Positions 23,412 to 34,800 of a stretch of DNA of 64,000 nt are shown here, piece after piece. The DNA comes from Brachionus koreanus (Eukaryota; Rotifera; Eurotatoria; Ploima; Brachionidae). The position numbers and the translations under genes were made by a program. The stretch lies in contig PJRA01000313.1 in NCBI GenBank assembly GCA_016987375.1, positions 1,552,063 to 1,616,062 of the forward strand, given 5' to 3'. Every line of letters starts with the position of its first letter. Position 1 is the first letter of the stretch. The notes below the pieces were generated by a model that did no database searches, was not told where the DNA came from, and saw only the letters and a list, made by a program, of their open reading frames with translations.

Positions 23412-24822
23412 GCAATATGTTACTCTATGAACAAACTTCCACTTTGTATAATTTATCAAGTTCAAAATTAAAAAAATTTTTCACTATTTTTAGAGTGCTT
23501 TTATTTAATCTTTTTAATTAAACAAATATTTTTAATATTTTTTCGAATACAATTATTAAATATATAGCATTGTTTAAATTTAAAGCTTTTTATAATATAA
23601 AAATAAATTTTTTAATTAAATAAAAATAGAATTTAATTTTTTATAATAATAAATTAATAATTCTAAAGATGTTAAGTTTTCTTTAAAAAAAAATTTTAAT
23701 TTTTCATGCGTCATAAATGAGCGTCATAAGTTTAGTTTAATTGAAGGATGCATACAATTTAGTAAAAAATACTGCATACTTTTTGTATTCATAATTATCT
23801 TTTGAAAATCTTAAATAGTCAGTTCATTTTCAATGTTTCTCAACAGGCTGGTGTCAACGCATCAAGAAGATGATTAGCATTCCATTTATTAAATTTTAGC
23901 AAAATTTGGCTAGTCCTCAGTACATGATAACCTTCATGTCTCTCTAAACGCAATTAATTTTGAATGATTAAAATTAGATTAGTGAATTTCTTTAGAAAAA
24001 GATAAGTTTTTGAAATTTTAAAATGTTTATTTTAAAATAAAGGCATTTTTGGTTAACAAAGAATAGCCCAATTAATCCCAAGTTTCTCCAATTTTTTGCA
24101 ATTAAGACGAATTTAATCATTTCATCTTTTAATGAAATAATAATTCAGTTTAGAATTTGATTTTCGTATAAGCAAAGATTACTTTTTAGTTTGATCATCT
24201 CTTGAGGTTCTCGTTCCCCAATCTGACATCGCAATATGTGTCTTCTTGGTTTATTCTAAAAAATTTTAAAATTTTGTATGTTTAAAAAAATTCTATGATG
24301 TATTAGATAATTTGATTTGTCAAGTAAATTTTCGGCTCTGTACCTTGTCTTCTATTGATTACTTGGTAAAAAAAACAAACATTTTTTTTTAAATTTATCT
24401 TTTATTTATTCAATTTTGAGATGAAACAAATCACTTTAATATAAAATATATTAAAGGAGGAATAAAAAATATATTTAGAAATTAACAGGATTTTTTTAAT
24501 GTGAATGGGAAGTTTTGTAGTTCAAACACACCATTTTTAAAAATTTATTTCAATCAAGTTAAGTTTTTTTGTTAAATTAAACATGACAAAATTAAAATTT
24601 TATTTGATTGAACCTATTGTTCATTATATTTTTCAAATATTTATACTAAAAAATCATTTTATTTTGTAGGACTTGTTTTTCTACACTATTCGAAATGAAA
24701 TCAAATTCTAACACAAATATTACCTTTAAGAAAATTTATGCTAATTTAAAATAGTCGACACTCAATCTTGAATTTAAAAAAATTCATATTTGTCCATTTT
24801 AAGTAGAAATTTTTGAACAAAA
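23412..24822. other. AT-rich interval upstream of POFUT1, no gene recognised
   Basis: No supportable frame, hairpin cluster or repeat pair is seen. The last 100-150 bp would hold the POFUT1 promoter, but no clear TATA or initiator is visible. Confidence 0.35.
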
Positions 24823-26272
24823 ATGAATTCTTTGGCAATTCTTTTATCAATAATTTTATCATTCGTATATTCTGAAGAGATCCAAAGTGATCCCAATGGT
24901 TACATCATTTTTTGTCCTTGCATGGGTAACTGTTCGCTTTTATTTAAACGCTAAATTTATCTTTTTAGTTTTAAGGTCGTTTTGGCAATCAAGTAAATGA
25001 AAAATAATATTCTAGTTATGTTGATTTTAAACATATTTGATTGTTATGATAAATAGATGGATCAATTTTTAGGAGCATTGGCATTTGCAAAAGGAATTGG
25101 ACGAACTTTAGTTTTACCTCATTTGGTTGAATACCCGGATAGGTTTTCATCTTCAGTAAATTAAGAATTTTTTTTATTTTGCTTTGATCAGTTAAAAAAA
25201 AATAATATAGGTACAGATACCATTTCAAAGCTATTTTAAAGCAGAACCATTAGCTGAATACACTAAAGTTATTTTGATGGATGATTTCATGAAAAATCTA
25301 GCCCCCAAAATATGGCCCAAAGGAAATCGAACTGGTACTAAATTTTGTTTAGATTTTATTCTATTTTTAAACTTTGTTTTTCCAAAGTATTTTGCTATAT
25401 GTCAAGAGGAAACGCAAATGATTGTGCAGCTAAGGACGGAAATCCATTCGGTCCTTATTGGGACAAGTTTGGAGTTGATTTCGATAAAAGCGAATTTTAC
25501 GCTCCACTAAGCTTTGATCCAAATTTTGAAAAACACAGACTTGAATGGAAAAAGCGATTTCCGGCTGAGAAATATCCAGTTCTTGCTTTTACGGGAGCAC
25601 CTGGAGCGTTTCCTGTAATAGAAACTAATGTTCCTCTACAAAAATATATAAAATGGTCGGATATGATTGACTCTAGAGCAGATAAATTTATCAATCAGTT
25701 CATAAATGATCCAAAAAAAAAATTTATTGCAATTCATCTCAGGAATGGAATTGATTTCGTAATTTAAGAATCAATATATTTTTTTTTAAATATTTTAAAA
25801 TTTTTTATTTAAGAAAAGAGCATGTGAACATGTCAAGACATCTAAAGCCAATTTTTTTGCTTCACCTCAATGCCTTGGATATTCGCAAGAGAATGGTGAA
25901 ATGACTGAAGAGCTTTGTTATCCATCAGAAAAAACCATTTTTAAGCAAGAAAAAAAAAAAAAAAATTTTTATGTTCTTTAATGATTTTTAAAGTTAGGAA
26001 AAGCATTGAAAAAATACGATGCGCAATATGTTTATATAGCGACCGATGCTGAAGATATGTTGGTTAAGCTTTCTAAAAAATTTAAAAATGTCAAATTTAC
26101 AAAATATACAGAAAATAATCCACACGTAGATTTGTGCATTTTGGGAAAAGCTGATCATGCTATTGTTAATTGTGTGTCAAGTTTTAGCGCTTTTGTAAAA
26201 AGACAAAGGGATAGTGAAAATAAGACTACTGAGTTTTGGGGATTCAAAGCAAAGAAGCGTACTGAACTTTGA
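24823..26272 (+). CDS. POFUT1: GDP-fucose protein O-fucosyltransferase 1, 375 aa in seven exons
   Basis: ER enzyme that transfers fucose from GDP-fucose to Ser/Thr in EGF repeats, notably of Notch. Exons: 24823-24925, 24976-24992, 25057-25155, 25211-25334, 25388-25758, 25814-25948 and 25994-26272, total 1128 nt. Human POFUT1 is 388 aa. Residues 1-17 are a signal peptide. Family signatures follow in order: CPCMGRFGNQ, GALAFAKG, GNPFGPYWD, FTGAPGAFPV, the HLRNG block that binds the nucleotide sugar, YVYIATD, and HAIVNCVSSFSAFVKR-x-RD. The C-terminus RTEL resembles KDEL-type ER retrieval signals. Exon 2 is only 17 nt and encodes the RFGNQ part of the first motif. The donor after exon 6 is abnormal: CAA is followed by G and 16 A, with no GT. 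Conserved coding up to that point (the LCYPSEKTIFKQ block) and phase both support the junction. A polyadenylation signal AATAAA is at 26398-26403. Confidence 0.93.
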
Positions 26273-26403
26273 GTTAAATTTGTGTGTTCGTTTTTCAAGC
26301 ATTTAAATTTTTAAAATCCTACTCAATGGTCAGGAATTATTAGTTTAATCTTTTAAATTTTTTTTAATCTTTCTAGTTAAATTTTAACTTAATGTTTAAT
26401 AAA

Positions 26404-27147
26404 ATTAAATAACTGTCGTTTGTATTGATTTTTCTAGCATTTTTGGATGAGACCTGTACCCATGTGTGTTTATGTGTAGCAATTTTTCTCTTTACAATCA
26501 ATTCTGAATATGATTCAGTAAAAGCTTGATTAATTGTCTCTCAATACTGCTAAAATTATTTAGTTAAATTTATAAATTTAAAAAATGAAGTTGACAGCAA
26601 TGTAAAATATAAAATGGCATTAAAGTTTATTTTCACATTAGGCAAAAAATTTTTAACCATTAACAACTATTCATCCATAAAATTGTTGCGACTTTTTTAA
26701 GACTTGAACCGTTTTGAATCTTAAACTTTTTTGATAGAAAAAAAAATTTATAAAATAGCTTTTAAAAATTAGCATTTTGTCTTCAATTCTTAAAAAATTT
26801 CAACTAGTTTTCAGAAAAAATATTTAATTTCATCAATTATCAAATTGAAAATTTTTATCAAAAATCAGCCGGGCTTTCTAGTGCTAAGGAAAAACTTTAA
26901 AAAGATTTGAGATTAGCCAATCTTTTAGCTGCTAAAAGAATTTTTATTCACAAGTCTTTTTTTGATAATAAAAAAAAAATTTACTTCAAGCACGACTATC
27001 ATAACAAAATTAATTAATTCTAATAATAATCTTTAAGTCAAACTTCTAGAAATTCAGACAACCAATGCCAATTATGTTAAAATAGTCTGACCCCATTCAT
27101 TTTATGTCTTTTGCAGTTGGCCTTGCCAGTTAGGATATGAATATTGC
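26404..27147. other. POFUT1 3' flank with remnant of a TTAA MITE
   Basis: Apart from the putative MITE at 26701-26883 this is AT-rich sequence without a supportable gene. Confidence 0.35.
26701..26883. mobile_element. Probable TTAA-type MITE, family 2, decayed copy
   Basis: The right end CAGCCGGGCTTTCTAGTG is nearly identical to the right end of the copy at 63110-63310 (CAGCCGGGCTTTCTAATG). It is followed by CTAA, an eroded TTAA. A left end GACTTGAACCG directly after TTAA (26697-26700) is a weak match to the expected CACTAGAACGCCCG. The right end is solid; the left boundary is tentative. Confidence 0.45.
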
Positions 27148-27160
27148 ATATGATAGAATT

Positions 27161-28473
27161 GACAAGTTTTTAAAATACAGTCATTCCGATTCCTTACCAT
27201 ATTTTGAACTTGACCAGATTAAAAAAATCATATCTGAATTAGATAATTCTTTTGTGAAGGGCTTTGATTCAATCTCATGCACACTATTAAAAAATATAAA
27301 CTTTCAAAGATTTCAAGAACTACTCCTTGATTTTTTTAATAAGCTGCTATTTTTTAAAGAACTTAACCCTAACTGTTCAAAAATTGTAAAGAATCTTAAA
27401 GATTCTGGGAAGAACTTGGGGCTCTTTATAAAAACCTTAATGTTTCAATTATTGTCTATGCGGATGACATCATTCTGATTAGCTCAGTTGACAGCCATCT
27501 TCTATCCCTTCTAAATATATGTAATGATTTTGGAAATAAATGGAGAATAAAATTTAATTCCAAAAAAACTCATATAGTTAACTTTGGCAAAGTTCTATTT
27601 AACACTATCTTTAACCTAAATGATATTGCCCTCACTGAGACATGTCAAATTGAATACCTAGGTTTTATCATGAGTTCAAATCTTGATTTCAATATTCAAA
27701 TAATTGATAATTTCAAAAAAGTTCAAAGCAGTTTCTTTGGAATTTCATTTCTTCTCCCAAAAAATAATCCTAACGCTTCACCGAACTTTAAATCATTTAT
27801 ATATAAAACATATTGTTTATCTAAATTTACATATGGTCTGGAGGCCTTAACCCTTAATGGTAGTACAAAAGACTTTTTAAATATTTTACAAAGCAACCTA
27901 ATTAGGCAAATGTTTAAATTAGGCCATTACTGTCGAATGTCTAGAGTCCTAAAAATGCTCAAAATTTTTAATTTTGACGAACTCTTTCTATTCTCAAAAC
28001 TTTCCTTCATAGACACAATTAAATACAATTATCTATCTTCTCAAATTTTTAAATCGATGCTCAATGAACACCCAACTAAGAAATCACTCTAATCCGACAT
28101 AAAGCTAATAACAGACTATTTTAATATTGAGGCCCATAATATTACCAGTAATATAAATAAATTAAAAGAGAAATTAAAAAATAATCACAAGAATAATGAT
28201 GGTATCTCGGACTCTATCTGGCTGTGCCTAAACAATTTAAGACTCAAACATTATAGACAACTTTTGAAGGAGTTATTAAAATATGATTAAGATCCATGTC
28301 AAACGTAATAATTTAATAATTCTCCTTTTCTTTTTCTTCTGAACTGAAATGAATTTTTTATTATTTTTATCTCTTTTTTTTATGTAATATTTTTTATATT
28401 TTTCTAAAAACAAATTTACTTTTATTTCTCCTTAAAGGAGGTTATTTTAATTATTAATAAATAAAAAAAATAA
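27161..28473 (+). mobile_element. 5'-truncated, internally deleted non-LTR retrotransposon
   Basis: The insertion is flanked by the 13-bp direct repeat ATATGATAGAATT (27148-27160 and 28474-28486). It starts in an RT N-terminal region (FELDQIKKIISELD, then KGFDSISCTLLK). Near 27385-27440 the sequence jumps, with loss of motifs A and B and a frame change, to motif C YADD (27457-27468) followed by WRIKFNSKKTHIVNFG, then the thumb region to 28092. Frame is lost again after 28092. The 3' end has a perfect hairpin CTCCTTAAAGGAG (28428-28440) and an A/T-rich ATAA-like tail. It is inactive. The RT identity is certain; the clade is not assigned. Confidence 0.85.
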
Positions 28474-28811
28474 ATATGATAGAATTAAACTTAAATTGCG
28501 AAGAATGCGCTATAATAATCAAACTTAATTTAACAATTTTTTCCAAAAATTTAACTTTTTTTAATTAAATTTAATTTATTTTTTTAGTTTTTCGAAAAAT
28601 GAACATAAAATATTTCCTTTTTTTTAAGAATTTGATATTTTACTAGAAATTGGTTAAAAAATTAAATGAATACTGGTTTTAGATAAGAATAAATTTAAAT
28701 CTGAAAAAGAATGAGAAAATATTTTTAAAATTTTAATAAAAAAATTTATTTTATTTATTCAACCCTATTAAAAAAAATGACTCGTAATTTAAAATCAAAA
28801 TTTTTAATATG

Positions 28812-31175
28812 TCAAGTTTGACTATTCAAGGAACCTCCGTCATCTCCTACTAAATTACGGCGATTCGATCGAACTCCTGCTTTATACACATTAAACAAGC
28901 TTGAAATTAATTCGGATACAATTAGATCTTGAGAATTTCTGGAAAGTAATCTAAGTGCCAAAACGCCATCTTCTTTAAGATAATTTTGAACAAAATTTTT
29001 GTAAAGTCTTTTGTCTTCTAGGCTGAATTCAGATTTTTTTGCGTTCAGTATAGGAGAATTGATAGCATTCAATCTTCGCTTTACATAAATGTAGCTTTCA
29101 TGGGTATTGATTATCAAAGCATAGGTCCAGTTTATTAAATCGAGCACATTGAATATGCTGACCAAGCAAAGCCAAAACCAGAGAAAAATGAAAATTTTTT
29201 CATTAAAAAGATTAATTGATAAGACACATTGTACAGTGTATCTGTGAACAATGCCTACTTCTCTAATTCTAAAATCACACATAGTAACTCTTGGAAATCT
29301 GTTTAATTGGGCCCAGTCTTCACCATTCCAAATTTTACTGATAACTTCCAATCCCAATACGAGAAAATCATTCCCTAAAAAGTGATTGAGCATAAAAAGT
29401 TGAATAATTGAGTTCAACGAATAGAGTAGTTTTACGAAAACAAACAAAGCTAGTAAATAATTTCCATATCGTTTGCCTTTGGTAATACAGAGAATTTTGG
29501 AAAACCTGCGCAGTGATGTAAAAAATTGCTTAGACTTGGACTCTTGATGCTCATCATAGATTTCATTAATTACAAATTCCGATGAATCCTCATTTAATCT
29601 GAGATCGGTTTTTGACACTTTACGCCTGGTTAGTTTCACTTCATCGCGATTAACCAAATGTGTATCACTAGGCTCAGATCTGCCCGATTGTTTGGCAGTT
29701 CTAACATAATTGTCAAATAAATTTGTTAAATAATTTATTAGTTTTTGTTTATCAGCATATTTTGATACGTCTGTGTTAAAATTATAAACAGCATCCACTA
29801 GACTTTGAATGTCTAGCCCTGATTTATCATTTAAAGAGCGCCTAAAGAAAGAAAATATTAATTTATTTTAAAATAAAAATTGAAAATTTTCTAATATTTA
29901 AAAAAAAAAAAAATTTTTATTCTATTATTTAAAAATACCTAAAAAATTAAATTACTATTTTTTTATTGAAAATGAAAGTTTTCTTTTTATTTTAATGCTA
30001 AATTTGACTCTATTTTTAAATTAAATCTAGTCTAACAAATTAATTTAGTTCGAAATTTTACATCATTTTTACAGTTTTCTTTTTTTTTCAAAAAGTAATT
30101 TAAATTTAGATTTTTTTGAATGATTTTTTGATGATGATGTAAAAGAACAATAAATAATAATAAAAATAAAAAGATTTGATAGTTTGATATTGAAAAAATA
30201 AATAATTATAATTGCTTTAAAATTTTTTTTTATAAAATTAATTGTTTTTTTCAATTTTTCCACGAATTAAAAAAAATTTTATTGATTATTAGTATTTTTT
30301 AAATATATGGAATCATGAAATTTGAATTTAACGATTAAATATTTTATTTAAAAAAAAGAAGTATTCATGTGCCCTTCATAAACAAATACAAACTTCTATT
30401 TATATTTAAATTTTGAAATTTAATTTTTATGTATTTCTTTCATACTCGAAAAAATTTTTTATGAATTATATCTTGTTTTGAGATTTTTATTAGTTTAAAA
30501 TTAAATTCTTTTTTCCTTATTTTTTGGATAATTAACTCATTAAAAGCTTTTGAAAAATTGTCCAACTCCCACTATTTATCTCAATTTTCGAATTTTTTTT
30601 TTATGAAAATAAAACTAATTTAATGTTAAGAATAAAAATTTATCAATGAATAATTTTATATAATGAAAATTTTCAAATTTTATGTCTTAAAAAGAAAATT
30701 ACCAGATCATGCGAGGTAGATAAAACAATAATGCTTGGAATAAAAGTATAAAAGGTGTCCATTGATAGTATTTCAACAGTTTTACCTTTCTCTCTGTTTC
30801 GTTTAATGGCAATTCTTCGTTTAACGGAATGTTATAAGTGCTTGAGACCCAGCTTTTTTTTTCAAATATACTATTTGTAAATAGATTTTATTAATAAAAA
30901 ATTACCATATATTATCAGCATATGTAGCATAATTACCAGTAAAATGTCCTGGAACCCTAGACAAAGATTTTTATATTTTAAATCGTAAAGTGATAAATGG
31001 TGTACCAGCAATTGATTGGGTTTCCTCCATACTGGCTCATGGTTACCACTAAAGCAAAAGCGATTATGATAGCAACAGTGTATCGATGATTAAGTCTATC
31101 TACAAACAAGTCATCATTATGCTGACTGTGTTTTTTAGACACACCAAGACTTCGCAGTGCATTCACAAATTCCAT
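28812..31175 (-). CDS. Innexin (gap-junction channel protein), 466 aa in four exons
   Basis: Four-pass membrane protein that forms gap junctions or hemichannels in protostomes. Exons: 31006-31175, 30906-30956 (51 nt), 30703-30852 and 28812-29841. All introns are GT-AG, phases agree, and the total is 1401 nt. Signatures: the N-terminal FVDRLNHRYTVAII leading into TM1; extracellular loop 1 with NPINCW and NICWV, supplying its two cysteines; the innexin hallmark YYQW before a Pro in TM2; RFPRVTMCDFRIR with a later QCVLSINLFNEKI in loop 2, with its two cysteines; and the IFLWFW of TM4. The intracellular loop is unusually charged (residues about 150-220, with DEHQESK). The length is normal for innexins. 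Intron 3 is 861 bp, while introns 1 and 2 are about 50 bp. Orthology to a particular innexin is not resolved. Confidence 0.93.
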
Positions 31176-31538
31176 TTGAAAACTGCTTCTTCTTTAATAA
31201 ACAATCTCCAAAAACAATTACAAAAAAAAACGCCAATAAATGTCCAATTTTCTTAAATTTTTCTAAAATTTATTTTTATTTTTTGCTTTTTTTTTATTTA
31301 AGTCTTGTTCTCTAATGGTAAGCACGTAATGATTTAGGTATTTAGACTAAGAGATAGATTTAAATAAATGAGACAAAAATATTCTAAGTAATGAATAAAC
31401 AATATTTGTTATAATCTTAAGCATGAGATTTTGACAAAAATTTAAAGTTTATCTATTCATATTCATGAAAACAACAACTTAATTTTGGATCATTTTTGTT
31501 TTAGCTTGTCCAAATGGTTGTTGTCATTTATTTTTTTT

Positions 31539-31826
31539 TCATTTTACTTTATATTTTTTTTGATATCTTTTGTTGAATTCAACCCTAAGCAAATACAAAT
31601 TCGTTAGATTTTCGCCAATTTTCAAAGGTTTATTTACTTGTGTCCTATATACAAATTGTGAATAAACCATCTTTTTTGTGGCAATTTTTTTTTTAATTTT
31701 TAGAGTTTTAAGTTTTCGTATCACTCTATTCAGATAATCTTTTAATCCCATTCCAAATTTGAAGATCAAGTTCAATTTTGTTAAAATATTTGCCATCATA
31801 TAAGAGATAAAAAAAATCGTTATCAC
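31539..31826 (-). CDS. Uncertain small ORF, 95 aa, lysine-rich
   Basis: An open frame whose second half, from the internal MANILTKLN, looks more protein-like than the surrounding AT-rich sequence, with mixed third positions and a balanced set of residues. It is basic (many Lys, few acidic residues), has no signal peptide or membrane segment after the first 12 residues, and I recognise no family. It could be a small mitochondrial or ribosomal-type protein, an upstream exon, or chance. It sits about 360 bp upstream of the innexin start on the same strand. Confidence 0.25.
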   Translation of the reverse strand: MITIFFISYMMANILTKLNLIFKFGMGLKDYLNRVIRKLKTLKIKKKIATKKMVYSQFVYRTQVNKPLKIGENLTNLYLLRVEFNKRYQKKYKVK

Positions 31827-34800
31827 TTCTAATTTGATTAGTTAAATGATAATTTTAGTGAATTTCAATTTAAAAGCTTCAAGTTTGTATGATAAAATAT
31901 TTCAATTCTAAAATTTATGCTTTTTTTTGAAAAATTATTTATTAATAAAAAACAATTTGAGAATATATTTTAAAATGAAATGATGAATTTTATTGTAAAT
32001 AAAATTAGAATTTTACCTCAAAGACATTGACTTAAAAAAAAAACTTTTGCTATTGATTTATATCAAAAATCAGCATAATTGTTCCACCACCCTAAAGAAA
32101 AATCTAAATATAAAAATTTGATATGCTTTTTTTTTCTAAAAGACATTTTGAATATATTCCAGGAGGAATTTTTTTGTTAGGCTTTAAGCAAAATTAGCAG
32201 GGCTGGCAAGCAAATTCTTGCTGAGAATGAAGCTTTGATTGTACGCAATATTTAATTCGATAACTGTAGAGAACTTCATGTCAAATATTTACATTGAACC
32301 TTTAGGTTATAAAAATAAAATTTAAAAAGCTAAAAAGAAAAAAAAATGGTACAGTTAATTTTTATTTTGAAATTTCAAAACTAGCTCAAAATGCCAAATT
32401 CTTGTGAAATAAAACAGTAAAAAATCAAAAATTAAGCTATCCAAATTCACTAATAAAAGTAAAATTTCAGGTAAAGCATACTGGTTTAGTATTTTCAAAA
32501 GCATATTGAAATTCTCGGCATGTTCTCATTAAAATTTGGCATTTGTACAAATTTAAGAGCTAAAAGCATTTAAAATAAACGCTCTAAAACATGATCTAAT
32601 AATTTAAAATCAAAATAGATAGCTAGATTTCAAAACGGATTTCAATTAAGTATTAAGAATGAAATTCGATAATTCAAACAAAAATAAATAAAGAGCTTCA
32701 TTTTCCATATTCATTTTGATACCAAATAATGTTTTTAATTAGGTATTTTATTGATCCTTGAATATTTCGTTGAAATTAAATCGTTTCCTTGCATAAATTC
32801 AAATCAAAAACAATTTTCTGAAAAATTTAGTTTTACAATAAAAGAATAACATCATTTTTTAAAATAAGCCTAATCATAGAGTTAAGTCAGATTTTTCATT
32901 TAATTTAATCACTATTTAATCAAAAAGAAAAAATAAAATTATTCTTATGTGTTTATATTTTAGTTAAAATTTTTTTATTTAATTGGCTTTTTATTTGAGC
33001 ATAAACGAGAAATTTTGTCGCTCCATGTCAAGCATTCATGCCACTGGTATTAGTTTCTGATCAATTAGTCTAAAAATATGCATTTTCAATAGTCTGGTTA
33101 AAACCGCATTTATTGCACATACATTCATTTTGAAACAAATTACTCTTCAAAAATAAATTTCTATAAAGAAAAAAGAATTTCTCAAGTTAGCATTTAAAAC
33201 CTCGCAAGCTAAATTGAGGTAAAAGTACATTAGATTTTATGCTCATTGAGTTAATAATCAATCTGGCTCATCATATATCATGATTTCACAACTATAATAG
33301 CTCAATTGTTTGTAATTAAGAATATTTTCTTTCAGCAATAATTTCGTTTAATTTCACTTATTTGAAATTACTCTAAAGGATTAAATTAAGATTTAGGATG
33401 TGAGCTCTTTTATATCGATTTATTTTGATTCAAAAGCTAAAATTTGACGCAATTGATTTTTTCTTAAATTGATTAATTTAATAATTTTTGTTCATATGTG
33501 TACTTGTCTTGTTGCTAGGTGTCTAAATGTTGTCTTATGGGTTAAATTATTATTTTTTTGTTTTATTTATTTAATTTTTTTATTTGGAAATTTTAATTTT
33601 TAAAATGACGCTTCATTAATTGGGATTAAATTGTCTTAGAGCTCAAGTTTGCATTAAATCTGGCGAATTGGCACGCAAGAGCTTTGCAGTGTTGGTGGAT
33701 TATTTTGGGATTTTATATTCTAATATTGTGAGAGATGAATTTTTAATTCCAAAAGAAGCTTTGTTTTTAATTAAGTAATTCTAAAATATTGGTCCCAATA
33801 GTAACAAATTTAATATTTAAATTAAAAATTGCTTAGACATTGAAAATTACAAGGCTTGTAACCATTTTTTCCTAAATTGATTATAAATATGATCAGATTT
33901 TTGCCAGAAGGTAACAAACCCTGAGGGATTTGTCACAAATAAATTTATTTTACTTGGTATTTTCTTTTAGTAATTAAAATAATTTGAAACAAATTAGTCT
34001 GATAATTTTTTTATTTAATTTTAGAGATAACTTAATTTAGTTACAGAGAAATTATTTGTTTAGTTTTTTTTAAAATATTAAGAATCCTAAATTATTATTA
34101 ATTAGCAATTTTAGACTTAAAAACCTGATCTTAAAGATATTTTTTAAATTTTAATTAGGATATTTCTCGATAAAAAGCCTATTTCTTTCGGTCATGTGGC
34201 CAGGTTATAAATAAAGCTTATAAAAAATTTTTTAAATATATCAAAAATAAATTATATCAAAAAGTCTGAAGATAAGAAAACAAACAAAAATCTGAAGTTT
34301 TGTTTATCGAATAATAAATTAGATTATTTCTGTTTATAATTAAAGCGCGACATGTTGCTCAGTTTTTTTATCTCATCTTTTTGAAATTTTAATGCTAACT
34401 TGAATTCAAATCTTGGTGGGATTATGAAAATTCTACCTATTTATCATTGCTGACTATGATTGAATAACTAACAATACTGAAATTTAAAATTGAAATTAGT
34501 AACCTGCGGAAATAACATTGCATTTCAAGGAAATAATAATTAAAAGACGATTAGGGAAATAGAGAATTTTTTTTGCTGGAAATAATTAATTATTATGATA
34601 GTCATAAATTTTAAGTTAAGAATAATTTTTTTTCAAGAACAAATTTATTGCCAAGAGGATTTTATATTAAAAATTTTGGCCAAATGACGGCGGATTAGTC
34701 AAATTTTAATTCATTTTAGTAAGAAAATAATTAGCTTTAGGTAAAATTTAATTTTTTTTTATATATATATATACAATAACTGATTATTGAATTAATCTTA

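Noticed and set aside
22919..23465. Two open frames of 158 and 179 codons across the N run
   Set aside because: They exist only because unknown bases were read as open codons.
25814..25897. Alternative POFUT1 exon 6 ending at the GT near 25895 to avoid the abnormal donor
   Set aside because: It keeps frame with an AG at 25996-25997 but drops the conserved LCYPSE segment found in the family. Kept only as a possibility for transcript testing.
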